Origin: Phelpsiimicrobium sp043802125 | Lineage (GTDB): Bacteria; Omnitrophota; Gorgyraeia; Velamenicoccales; Velamenicoccaceae | DNA: 18,681 nt | Direction: 5' to 3' | Assembly (NCBI GenBank): GCA_043802125.1 | Contig: JAZDLG010000089.1 | Coordinates: 1-18,681, forward strand | Shown: positions 7,184 through 14,305 of the stretch, piece by piece | Position numbering within the stretch: position 1 is the first letter of the stretch | How the letters are laid out: each line of letters starts with the position of its first letter | The notes under the pieces: generated by a model | What the model saw: the letters and a program-made list of their open reading frames with translations, nothing else | Told to the model about the DNA's origin: nothing | Database searches by the model: none | Translations under genes and position numbers: made by a program

Positions 7184-7211
7184 ATTATAACCAAACTCAC
7201 TTCAAAAGCAA
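7184..7211 (-). promoter_or_regulatory. Candidate sigma-70-type promoter for ftsH
   Basis: On the minus strand a perfect TATAAT (7184-7189) follows TTGCTT (7206-7211) with a 16-base spacer, between the tilS stop and the ftsH ATG. The -35 matches the consensus only in its TTG. The predicted start would leave a leader of only a few bases, which fits the lack of a Shine-Dalgarno sequence before ftsH. AT-rich chance matches are common, so this is tentative. Confidence 0.3.
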
Positions 7212-7212
7212 G

Positions 7213-8193
7213 TCATCTTTTGAAAATATTCAGGCAACCCTTGGTCTTTGAGACAGTTATAAATCCAGGCAGGTGTACCTGCGAGCCGCAAGGCCTTGCC
7301 TCAAGCAGGTCATCTACCTCCTGCCAATGCTTAAATGTTATTTTTTTCAGATGCCCCTGCAATGATTCTATTGACTGCCTCACAGCCAGCCGCCTTAAAG
7401 CGATATCAAGTTTGAGCAGTTCGCCAAGACCGATCTTGCAACCTGCTCTTCCGGATGTCATATTAGCATTTAAAAATAAACGCGCCTTTTGGTCAAGATA
7501 GGCGTAATCAACTCCGACCGTCAAAGCAAAGTTTGAAAGGACTTCCTTTATATTAGGGTTATACTGCTTCTCCAACAAAGGCAGGAGATTGTTTCTTATC
7601 TTGTTTCGCATAAACCTATCTTCAAAATTCGTTAAATCCAGCTTGAATGGCACCTTGTGCGCTGCAAGATATCTTAAGACATCCGACTTTGTCACTTCTA
7701 TAAGAGGCCGCACAACCTGACAACCATTAAGATCGCGCTTGGGCAGAATTGCAGAAAGGCCGTGCAGGCCGCTTCCTCTTAACATGCGCATCAACACCGT
7801 TTCCGCCTGGTCATCTTTTGTATGGCCAAGGGCTATTTTTTTTGAGCGGATCTTTTTACAAGCGGCCAAAATAAAATTATATCTTAATTTTCTAAGCGCG
7901 TCCTCTAAAGAAGCCTGCTTCTCAATACGGCGGACATCAAGAACAGCTCCATAAAAAGGAATGTTAAGGCCTTCCGCGGCCTTTTTAACAAAAATAAGGT
8001 CTTTGCGCGAATCTTTTCTTAGACTATGATCTAGGTGAGCGACATAAAGTTTTAAACAAAGGCGGGCGTTTAACGCGCGCAAAACATGCAAAAGGGCAAT
8101 GGAATCCGGGCCGCCGGAAACAGCCACAACCACCTTTTCCCTTGGCTCAAACATCTTGTACTTTTGGATAGTCTTTAAGACCTGTTCAAGCAT
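7213..8193 (-). CDS. tilS: tRNA(Ile)-lysidine synthetase
   Basis: The product converts C34 of the CAU anticodon of tRNA-Ile2 to lysidine, using ATP and lysine, so that the tRNA reads AUA as isoleucine. The protein has the N-type PP-loop ATPase motif VAVSGGPDSIALLHV (SGGPDS at 26-31), the AHLDHSLR segment, GHTKDDQAETVLMR and RPLIEV typical of the family. At 326 residues it is a short form compared with the 430-residue E. coli enzyme. A C-terminal segment ending VHLPGFITVSK probably corresponds to the reduced substrate-binding region. Only 19 bases separate its stop region from the TATAAT preceding ftsH; the tilS-ftsH order is common in bacteria. A CAT-anticodon tRNA lies about 1.4 kb upstream in the same direction. 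Confidence 0.93.
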   Translation of the reverse strand: MLEQVLKTIQKYKMFEPREKVVVAVSGGPDSIALLHVLRALNARLCLKLYVAHLDHSLRKDSRKDLIFVKKAAEGLNIPFYGAVLDVRRIEKQASLEDALRKLRYNFILAACKKIRSKKIALGHTKDDQAETVLMRMLRGSGLHGLSAILPKRDLNGCQVVRPLIEVTKSDVLRYLAAHKVPFKLDLTNFEDRFMRNKIRNNLLPLLEKQYNPNIKEVLSNFALTVGVDYAYLDQKARLFLNANMTSGRAGCKIGLGELLKLDIALRRLAVRQSIESLQGHLKKITFKHWQEVDDLLEARPCGSQVHLPGFITVSKTKGCLNIFKR

Positions 8194-8205
8194 GACAAGA
8201 TACCC

Positions 8206-8688
8206 CTAGTACTCTCTGCTCTTATACTTAAACTGACGGACGATCTGGGGATGGGAAAAAAAGTAGATGACGCTCAAATAATAAGCCATTGAGATGACAA
8301 TACCCGCCAGCAGAAATTTGATAGGGATCGTTGACATCACCTCTTGTGCCAAAAAAATATTGAGCGCTATATTGACAAGCATATTGATTATGTATACTCC
8401 CATGGCAATACGCAAAAGGTGCCTTGACCATTCTTTTAAATGCAAAGCGCCGACTCCGGAAACAACCCAGGAGATATAAATAAGGAGGCTCAATATTGAT
8501 GAGAGCCAGAAGACAGGCATGGATAGCATCCCCTGAGGTGTCGCATTTTTCACATCAGCGAAGGAATCCTTTAATGGGATGAGCAGAAAAGATAAAATAA
8601 TGAGGAAAGTGTTAAAGCTTCCCAGGGCGATCAAAGAAACAGCAAAGATAACAACGCCTTTTGACCGCACGATGAATTTATATACCAT
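8206..8688 (-). CDS. Unrecognised four-helix membrane protein
   Basis: I do not recognise this family. The 160 residues hold four clear hydrophobic segments at about 11-39, 58-84, 91-114 and 122-144, separated by short loops, with a basic N-terminus (KFIVRSKG) and a basic C-terminal tail (RQFKYKSREY). It has no signal peptide, catalytic motif or conserved charged residue inside a helix that would suggest an enzyme or transporter. It starts 14 bases after the lipoprotein stop and ends 12 bases before the tilS start, so the three genes are probably cotranscribed. A role in the envelope is the most that can be inferred. Confidence 0.75.
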   Translation of the reverse strand: MVYKFIVRSKGVVIFAVSLIALGSFNTFLIILSFLLIPLKDSFADVKNATPQGMLSMPVFWLSSILSLLIYISWVVSGVGALHLKEWSRHLLRIAMGVYIINMLVNIALNIFLAQEVMSTIPIKFLLAGIVISMAYYLSVIYFFSHPQIVRQFKYKSREY

Positions 8689-8702
8689 AGTAAAACATCA
8701 AT

Positions 8703-9392
8703 TCAATATCTATAATATGAACGTTGACCATCGTTGCTTCGCTCATTTAGACTGTTATTTATTGCCCTTATGCGGTCTTCAAGCCTCTCTATCTTTAATT
8801 CTATATCGCTTTTTTCTGCAGAATTTTTCTCAAGACTCAAGGCATATTTGTAATTATTAAGAGCTTCATTAAGATAATAAAATGCTCGCTGTGAGTCACG
8901 CAATGAATTAGATTGCTGTTCGAATGATCTCGCTAAAGATAAATATTCTCTTTTTTTATCTTCCAAAAGTTGCTCCTCCTTTTTTGAAATTAATTGGCTG
9001 TATACAACACTTTCTTGACTAATATTAAGACTTTGTTGTGTGCCATGTGTTGTTTCTAAATATTGATCCATACGATTTTCGCTAATCTGATTGCTTCTTG
9101 CACTCGGCGGCTTAATTATATATTCTTTGTTATCTTTAACCACTACTACAAAATCTTGAGCGATGTTCTTAATCGTAAAATTTCCGACAGCATCTCTTTC
9201 TCTAACAGTCTCCCCATTGATTACGGCAATTGATTTTCCGTCGGGAGAATACATCAGACCGCTTATGAATAAATCTTTTGAAGGATCGTTAGGGGCAGAT
9301 TTTTGAAGCTGTTCGGATTTTCTCGAACACCCAATAAAGATAAAAATTGATAAAATTATAAGTAAAATCTTTTTCGCTAATATGCCACGCAT
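8703..9392 (-). CDS. Predicted lipoprotein with a PilP/GspB-like segment and a coiled-coil tail
   Basis: The ATG at 9392 is chosen over an earlier in-frame ATG at 9434 because GGGGGAGG lies 6 bases upstream and it gives a clean signal peptide. The signal peptide is MRGILAKK, a hydrophobic run to residue 20, then a lipobox-like FIGC with the lipidated Cys at 22. Residues 42-94 read as small beta strands around SPDGKSIAVINGETVRE and VVVVKDNKEYIIK. This resembles the conserved C-terminal domain of pilus and type II secretion proteins PilP/GspB, judged by eye only. Residues 135-215 are rich in Glu, Lys, Leu and Arg and probably form a helical or coiled-coil repeat. The gene is more AT-rich than its neighbours. 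Function is unknown. Confidence 0.75.
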   Translation of the reverse strand: MRGILAKKILLIILSIFIFIGCSRKSEQLQKSAPNDPSKDLFISGLMYSPDGKSIAVINGETVRERDAVGNFTIKNIAQDFVVVVKDNKEYIIKPPSARSNQISENRMDQYLETTHGTQQSLNISQESVVYSQLISKKEEQLLEDKKREYLSLARSFEQQSNSLRDSQRAFYYLNEALNNYKYALSLEKNSAEKSDIELKIERLEDRIRAINNSLNERSNDGQRSYYRY

Positions 9393-9586
9393 ATCCAACC
9401 TCCCCCAAACATAGACTATAAGGTTATGAGCCATTTAAAAACCCAAAAAACTCCATTAATTTTAGTGTTCCTTAAGCCTTTCTTCTTTTGGTCTTAGCTT
9501 TAGTGAACTACTTTAACTTTTGTTTTAAAATACGACGTACGTCTCCTAGCTGCTTTTCTAAAGCACCCTATGAAAAGTTAAAATTC

Positions 9587-9663
9587 TGGTGGCGGCGGCT
9601 GGATTTAAACCAGCGACAAATCGGGTATGAACCGACTACTCTATCAGGCTGAGTTACGCCGCC
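9587..9663 (-). tRNA. tRNA with CAT anticodon (tRNA-Met elongator, or tRNA-Ile2)
   Basis: The cloverleaf has acceptor GGCGGCG/CGCCGCC (seven Watson-Crick pairs), D arm ACTC-AGCCTGATA-GAGT, anticodon arm GTCGG-TTCATAC-CCGAT with anticodon CAT, a five-base variable loop and T arm GCTGG-TTTAAAT-CCAGC. The discriminator is A and CCA is encoded (9587-9589). It lacks the three consecutive G-C pairs and unpaired 1-72 position of an initiator. Elongator Met and lysidine-modified Ile2 cannot be separated by eye. Position 19 is A and position 56 is U, instead of the near-universal G19 and C56. The first 10 bases overlap the end of acsE. Confidence 0.9.
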
Positions 9664-10454
9664 AGCTTACTTTTATTATACGCTGAAATGAAATCGTCGC
9701 AATATATGCTCTTGTTAAGGATGAGCTCTGAAGTTATCAATGAATACATCAACTTATCATCAAGAGGATCTAAAATGGCTGCGTCAAGGCCGTATGCAGA
9801 GGCCATCACAAGAAATGTCCTGTTAATAAGCCTCCGTTTTTTAGACCCTTGGGAGACGTTGCTTAACCCTAATATGGTTTTAGGCGGCGGGCTAGTCAAC
9901 GCCTTAAAATCTTTGATAAGCTCTAATATACCAAAAAGCTGGCTCTGGGCAACATTTATCGGCAAAAGTATCGGGTCTAAGTAAAGCTCGTCCAAAGGAA
10001 AACCGCTCTCCTGCGCGAAGCCTAAAATTTGCGCTGCCATTTCCAGTTTTCTGTCTTTATCCTGCGGCACACCCTTATGATCCATAACAAGCGCGACCAA
10101 AGACGCACTATATTTTTTTGCCATGTCTACATAAGCTTCAAGCCTGGGAATATCAGCTGACGTGGAATTGATAATGCACTTCTGACGGCTCGCCTCCAAT
10201 CCCGCCTCAATAGCCTCAGGTTTTGTGCTGTCAAGGCTTAAGACGCAAGAGGCCTCTTCCTGGATAGTCCGAACTAGCCAGCGCATGTCTCCTGTTGCGT
10301 CGCGCGACGCTGGCCCGCAATTGACATCCAATGCGTCAGCTCCGGCATCAACCTGTTTACGCGCCAGGGACCTGATAAAATTCTTGTTTTTCTCCTTGAT
10401 CGCGTCTGCGACCCTTTGGTCCATCCCGTTTATCAATTCACCGATGATATACAT
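9654..10454 (-). CDS. acsE: 5-methyltetrahydrofolate:corrinoid/iron-sulfur protein methyltransferase
   Basis: The product moves the methyl group of methyl-tetrahydrofolate onto the cobalt of the corrinoid Fe-S protein, linking the methyl branch of the Wood-Ljungdahl pathway to acetyl-CoA synthase. The start is the ATG at 10454, 4 bases after GAGGTG; an upstream TTG at 10466 lacks support. The 266-residue TIM barrel shows DALDVNCGP (40-48), LDSTKPEA with Asp75, INSTS (95-99), LDP with Asp160 and GLSNVSQG with Asn199. These positions match residues known to bind folate in the Moorella enzyme. It follows acsD by 20 bases. The last three codons (GCG GCG TAA) are also the first bases of the downstream tRNA. 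Confidence 0.95.
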   Translation of the reverse strand: MYIIGELINGMDQRVADAIKEKNKNFIRSLARKQVDAGADALDVNCGPASRDATGDMRWLVRTIQEEASCVLSLDSTKPEAIEAGLEASRQKCIINSTSADIPRLEAYVDMAKKYSASLVALVMDHKGVPQDKDRKLEMAAQILGFAQESGFPLDELYLDPILLPINVAQSQLFGILELIKDFKALTSPPPKTILGLSNVSQGSKKRRLINRTFLVMASAYGLDAAILDPLDDKLMYSLITSELILNKSIYCDDFISAYNKSKLAA

Positions 10455-10474
10455 GGAACACCTCAATGTAAATA

Positions 10475-11446
10475 TTACAGTGACGTCATTAAATCTGTGA
10501 TGGCTCTTTTCACTATCTTTATCGCCTCGGGATGACGCATAGTCAATATATCAGCGCCTGCTTCAACCATTGCCATAGCTGTCACGACTTCCCACATGAT
10601 GCCTCGCGTTCGCGCGTTACCGCCCTGGGGAAAATCATTCAAAGAAACTCTGGCCTCTTTGGCGCGCCAGGCCTCTTGCCCCACAAAACATATAAACGGC
10701 ATAGATAGCATCTTGTCGCCTGCAAGGGCGGCGCTTTTAGCCCTCTCCATTATAGAATAAGCATACTCCAGGCCATAACCGAGAGCGCCTATAGTGGGAT
10801 TGATAACTACCCTATCTAGCGGCATCCCTATATCCGAAAGAAGGATGTTCAATTGTTTGGCGATATTGACGTCTATCGGCGATTCAGCGATGATGTTGTG
10901 GCCGTCCGCAATGCACGCCGCGGCCAGAGTTTTATAATTCTCCGGGACTACGTCTCCGAAAAGAAGCCTCTCGCCCTTTGTCGCTTCTGAAATAACCGGC
11001 AAGACTTCGTTATCCTTATCCGCGCTGCCGCAGCCTAATATCACCAGAGGCGTTTTGATCTTTTTTAAAATGGCTTCCACGAGAACCCGGGCATCCCTGA
11101 CTGACTTATTACCGAAATCAGGATGCGTCCCTTGTAATTTCAAACAAACAAGGTCAGCCCCTGAGTCAGAAACCATCTTATGCGCCCACTCAACCGGGTT
11201 TTTTGAAACAGACGCAAGATCTGTTTGCAGGCTTTCAGGCCAGTCATCTTCAACGCAGTCCAATACTTCCGCCGCGATAAGAGGCCGGTTAGGGATATCC
11301 CCTTCCTTGAATAAAAAAGGCAATGAGCTCTGTCCGCCTATATTAAAAATGGTTTCCCTGCTGCCTCCGGCCGATGGGCCCGCGCCGAGTTTGACCTCAT
11401 GTACTCTAAGGCTCCATTTTTCCAACAGCTTCAACTCATCGGCCAT
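10475..11446 (-). CDS. acsD: Corrinoid/iron-sulfur protein, small subunit
   Basis: The product is a TIM-barrel partner of AcsC. Together they form the corrinoid Fe-S protein that carries the methyl group from AcsE to acetyl-CoA synthase. The 323 residues match the family length. Recognisable segments are the start LLEKWSLRVHEVKLGAG, the RETIFNIGGQSSLPF block, GADLVCLKLQGTHPD, INPTIGALGYGLEYAYSIMER, MPFICFVGQEAWRAKEA and the end VEAGADILTMRHPEAI. The ATG overlaps the acsF stop by 16 bases and has AGGTGA 7 bases upstream, implying coupled translation. It is followed 20 bases later by acsE. Confidence 0.95.
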   Translation of the reverse strand: MADELKLLEKWSLRVHEVKLGAGPSAGGSRETIFNIGGQSSLPFLFKEGDIPNRPLIAAEVLDCVEDDWPESLQTDLASVSKNPVEWAHKMVSDSGADLVCLKLQGTHPDFGNKSVRDARVLVEAILKKIKTPLVILGCGSADKDNEVLPVISEATKGERLLFGDVVPENYKTLAAACIADGHNIIAESPIDVNIAKQLNILLSDIGMPLDRVVINPTIGALGYGLEYAYSIMERAKSAALAGDKMLSMPFICFVGQEAWRAKEARVSLNDFPQGGNARTRGIMWEVVTAMAMVEAGADILTMRHPEAIKIVKRAITDLMTSL

Positions 11447-12186
11447 AGTTCTTCACCTATTCTTTCAATTGTCCTGACCACTTCTGAATTTTTTGTAAGG
11501 CTTGAAATGGAGCCGCCCTCAACACTCAGGCTAAGAAGCTCCTCGTCAAAAGGTATTGCAAAAACTCCGTCAACACCAAACTCTTGCCGCAGGCCTTTAT
11601 CATCAACTTTATTTTCAGCTCTATTAACGATCAGGAATCTACGTTTTGCCGATATGCCAAGCTCGTCTATCAGGGAAAATATCCTTTTAGCCGACCTAAG
11701 CCCTGCCTGCGTCCGGTCTGATACGACCAGCAACTGATCGCAGGAACGCATAGTCTTCCTTGAAAAGTGCTCCATGCCTGCTTCATTATCAATTACAACA
11801 AAACTATAATGCGCTATAAGTTTACTCAGGCAATTACGCAGGACGTTGTTAATATAACAATAGCAGCCCGGGCCTTCTGGCCTGCCCATCACAAGCAGAT
11901 CAAAACCGTCGTTCTCAGAGATATCGCTGTGGATCTTATATTCAATAAAAGCGTCCTTGCCCATGTTTTTAGGAACGCTATCGGGATCTTTCGCGACACA
12001 ATCAATAATATCTGAAATAGTTCCCACGCTGCCAATGCCCAGGGTTTGCGCGAGATTACTGTTCGGATCGGCGTCAACCGCAAGCACCGAACCGGCTTTT
12101 CTTTTTGCCAACATAAGGGTCAGGCACGCAGAAATAGTAGTCTTGCCTGTCCCTCCTTTTCCCGCAACAACTATAACATCACCCAT
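11431..12186 (-). CDS. acsF: CooC-type nickel-insertion ATPase
   Basis: The product is a MinD/ParA-like P-loop ATPase that helps insert nickel into CO dehydrogenase or acetyl-CoA synthase. The deviant Walker A motif GKGGTGKTT occupies residues 9-17, followed by VLAVDADPNSNL with the Walker A' Asp. The dimer-interface metal motif CXC is present as CYC (Cys108 and Cys110), a hallmark that separates CooC/AcsF from other ParA-like ATPases. The protein is 251 residues, as expected. It lies between acsV and acsD but is separated from acsV by two tandem 63-bp repeats. It has no strong ribosome site. Whether it serves CODH (CooC) or ACS (AcsF) cannot be decided from sequence alone. Confidence 0.9.
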   Translation of the reverse strand: MGDVIVVAGKGGTGKTTISACLTLMLAKRKAGSVLAVDADPNSNLAQTLGIGSVGTISDIIDCVAKDPDSVPKNMGKDAFIEYKIHSDISENDGFDLLVMGRPEGPGCYCYINNVLRNCLSKLIAHYSFVVIDNEAGMEHFSRKTMRSCDQLLVVSDRTQAGLRSAKRIFSLIDELGISAKRRFLIVNRAENKVDDKGLRQEFGVDGVFAIPFDEELLSLSVEGGSISSLTKNSEVVRTIERIGEELWPMS

Positions 12187-12224
12187 AGAAAGTATAATTA
12201 CCTATATAGATACTGCTACTAAAC

Positions 12225-12357
12225 GGTGCTCTAAATCCCCGCAAAAACCGCGGGGATTTCGCTGGATGCGCCTATGGCGCGCATTAAGGTGCTCTAGATC
12301 CCCGCAATAACCGCGGGGATTTCGCTGGATGCGCCTATGGCGCGCATTAAGGTGCTC
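12225..12357 (-). repeat. GAGCACC-family repeat, copy 4 (two tandem 63-bp units)
   Basis: Two 63-bp units (12225-12287 and 12288-12350) differ at only a few positions and are closed by a further GGTGCTC (12351-12357). Each unit, read on the minus strand, has GAGCACC, TTAATG, a GC-rich hairpin (GCGCGCC/GGCGC), AGCGAAATCCCCGC and then a perfect 8-bp inverted repeat (ATCCCCGC/GCGGGGAT). The TGA of acsV is formed by the first bases of the array. The rest of 12187-12355 holds no gene. Confidence 0.9.
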
Positions 12358-14287
12358 AATATTTAACCGTAGGAAATAATCCCGAATCAGTATGCGGAAA
12401 AAACAACGCCGCCACGTATTCATCCATGTATTTCGGATCTGTTGATAACTCAAAATAAGTAATGTTTTTGGAAACGACTTGCGCAGTCTTTAAGGCCTGA
12501 CAAGATAAAAGGGCCTGCCTGGCCCCTGCCAATGAACTGTTGCCGACAAAAATAAATCTTTCTCTCGGCAGGTCCGGGATAAGCCCTATTGTGACAGCGT
12601 TTTCAATGTTAAGCGACGTCCCGAAACCGCCGGCAATAAAAATAGTATGGATATCATTAACGGCCATATCCATGTGGCGCACCAGAATAGATATACCTGA
12701 ATAGATAGCGGCCTTTGCCCTTTTTAAGTTGTCCAGGTCGGAGTCTGTAATGACAATATCCTGGCCTGTCGCCGTGTCGCCTGCGTATGAGACAACATAT
12801 TCGCAACCTGACTTGCCCTCCCGGACCCTCTTATTGCGGACGCTGGAATTGATCTTTCCGTTCTTATCGACCACGCCGTGTCTCAAAAGTTCGCTGACCA
12901 AGTCTATATAACCGGAACCGCATATACCCCGCGGCTTATCATCGCCTATCGTAGAGACAACCGCATCTAAGGACTTTCCCGATATTTTGACGCCCTGGAT
13001 AGCGCCTCTGACAGCGCGCACGCCGCAAGACATGCCGCTGCCTTCAAAAGCCGGGCCTGCGGAAGCCGCGCAACTCATCAACCACTCAGAGTTACCTAAG
13101 ACGATCTCACCATTTGTGCCGATGTCTATAAGTAGATTAATTTCTTTAGACCTGTGCATATCACAAGATAAAACACCTGCCGTTATATCAGCTCCGACAT
13201 AACTGGCAACACCCGGAAGGCAATACAATAACCCATGCGGATTTATCTTTATGCCTGCTTCAGCCGCTTTCAAAACAGGGATAATATTGGCCGTGGGCAC
13301 ATAAGGTTCCTGCCTGATATGCTTAGGGTCTATACGCAATAACAGATGTATCATCGTTGTATTACCTGCTGCTGAAAGGCATGTGACGTCGTTTAGGTCA
13401 ACTTCAAATTCATCTATAAAAGCCTCTATCATCTCATTGATCAGGTCCACCACCGCGTGATGCAGTTTCTCAAGCCCGTCTTCTGCCTGGGCGTAGATAA
13501 TGCGCGTTATGACGTCAGAACCGAAAGTCGCCTGCCTGTTATACGCGGCTTTAGTGCCGAGGACCTTTTTTAAATTAAGGTCCACTAATGAACCAGAGAC
13601 AGTCGTTGTCCCGATATCAAAAGCAAAACCAAAATTATTTTTAGATCTGTCTTGCGGCTCAATAGAGATAATCTCAACGGCTTCTGCCTTTTGCGCCAGG
13701 CCGGCCGTGACCTTCCAGTCGCTCGCGCGCAGCAAAGGCCCCAGTCGCCTGATATTGGCTAACCCGGTGTGAATAGGGTGTTGGCCTATCTTTTCTTCAA
13801 TCGCTCTCTGAACCCTTTCCAGATCGCTTAATTTGTCATCAAAATTCGGCTTAGGCAATTCAAAGTATGATTTAACTACCAGAGGGCCGTATTGGAACAA
13901 CCCTTCGCCTAACAGCGGCATCGCCTCTGCTATGTCTTCCGCTTTGCTGTAAACACCGCGAAGCCTCAATTCCAACTCTTCTTTGCTTAACGCGTTCAGG
14001 TCAAGGCGGGATTCAGGCAATATGTCCACCTCTATATTTGATCCGACTAAGGCCTGACAGGCGAGATAAACACCTCTCTTCCTTTCGTCCGGAGTCAGCC
14101 TCCCTGAAGGCTGTGTGTGCACACTGCCTGACTTAACGATGACGCGGCACTTGCCGCAGACGCCGTCTCCGCCGCAGCTTGAATTAAGATGTATATGCGC
14201 CGAGATAGCTGCCGCAAGAATAGTAGTGCCGGGGTCTACAGCGACCTTTTTGTTATCCGGATAAAAAACAACGATGTGTTTTCCCAT
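12356..14287 (-). CDS. acsV: Reductive activator of the corrinoid Fe-S protein (RACo type)
   Basis: The product reactivates the corrinoid Fe-S protein when its cobalt is oxidised to the inactive Co(II) state, using ATP to drive electron transfer. The N-terminus is a plant-type [2Fe-2S] ferredoxin domain with Cys38, Cys44, Cys47 and Cys77. A linker follows, then the ASKHA ATPase region from about residue 220, with FAFDIGTTTVSGSLVDL (phosphate 1), LLIDIGTNGEIVLG and IFIAGGFGTSLN. Its 643 residues match RACo and related RamA-like proteins. It begins 3 bases after the acsC stop. No separate ribosome site is obvious, so coupling to acsC is likely. Its stop codon is provided by the GAGCACC repeat, which separates it from acsF. 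Confidence 0.92.
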   Translation of the reverse strand: MGKHIVVFYPDNKKVAVDPGTTILAAAISAHIHLNSSCGGDGVCGKCRVIVKSGSVHTQPSGRLTPDERKRGVYLACQALVGSNIEVDILPESRLDLNALSKEELELRLRGVYSKAEDIAEAMPLLGEGLFQYGPLVVKSYFELPKPNFDDKLSDLERVQRAIEEKIGQHPIHTGLANIRRLGPLLRASDWKVTAGLAQKAEAVEIISIEPQDRSKNNFGFAFDIGTTTVSGSLVDLNLKKVLGTKAAYNRQATFGSDVITRIIYAQAEDGLEKLHHAVVDLINEMIEAFIDEFEVDLNDVTCLSAAGNTTMIHLLLRIDPKHIRQEPYVPTANIIPVLKAAEAGIKINPHGLLYCLPGVASYVGADITAGVLSCDMHRSKEINLLIDIGTNGEIVLGNSEWLMSCAASAGPAFEGSGMSCGVRAVRGAIQGVKISGKSLDAVVSTIGDDKPRGICGSGYIDLVSELLRHGVVDKNGKINSSVRNKRVREGKSGCEYVVSYAGDTATGQDIVITDSDLDNLKRAKAAIYSGISILVRHMDMAVNDIHTIFIAGGFGTSLNIENAVTIGLIPDLPRERFIFVGNSSLAGARQALLSCQALKTAQVVSKNITYFELSTDPKYMDEYVAALFFPHTDSGLFPTVKY

Positions 14288-14290
14288 ATT

Positions 14291-14305
14291 TTATGTGGTG
14301 CTCAA
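14291..14305 (-). repeat. GAGCACC-family repeat, copy 5 (short remnant between acsC and acsV)
   Basis: On the minus strand this reads TTGAGCACCACATAA, the head of the family without hairpin or AGCGAAAT core. It encodes the last acsC residues (LSTT) and its TAA. It shares 11 leading bases with the head of copy 2. At this length the link to the family is weaker than for the other copies. Confidence 0.5.

Noticed and set aside
9435..9586. Possible small gene or structured RNA between the CAT tRNA and the lipoprotein gene
   Set aside because: I found no frame with a ribosome site and only weak hairpins. It most likely holds the lipoprotein promoter, but I could not identify one.
10455..10466. 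TTG start for acsE four codons earlier
   Set aside because: The ATG at 10454 has a GAGGTG ribosome site at good spacing, which the TTG start would translate through.
12225..12357. Possible CRISPR array
   Set aside because: The units are whole tandem copies with no unique spacers, and related sequences occur singly elsewhere in the window. No cas gene is nearby.
12202..12453. 83-codon minus-strand frame encoding a duplicated peptide
   Set aside because: The duplication is only the 63-bp repeat (21 codons) read through, and the N-terminal part overlaps acsV in another frame. It has no ribosome site.
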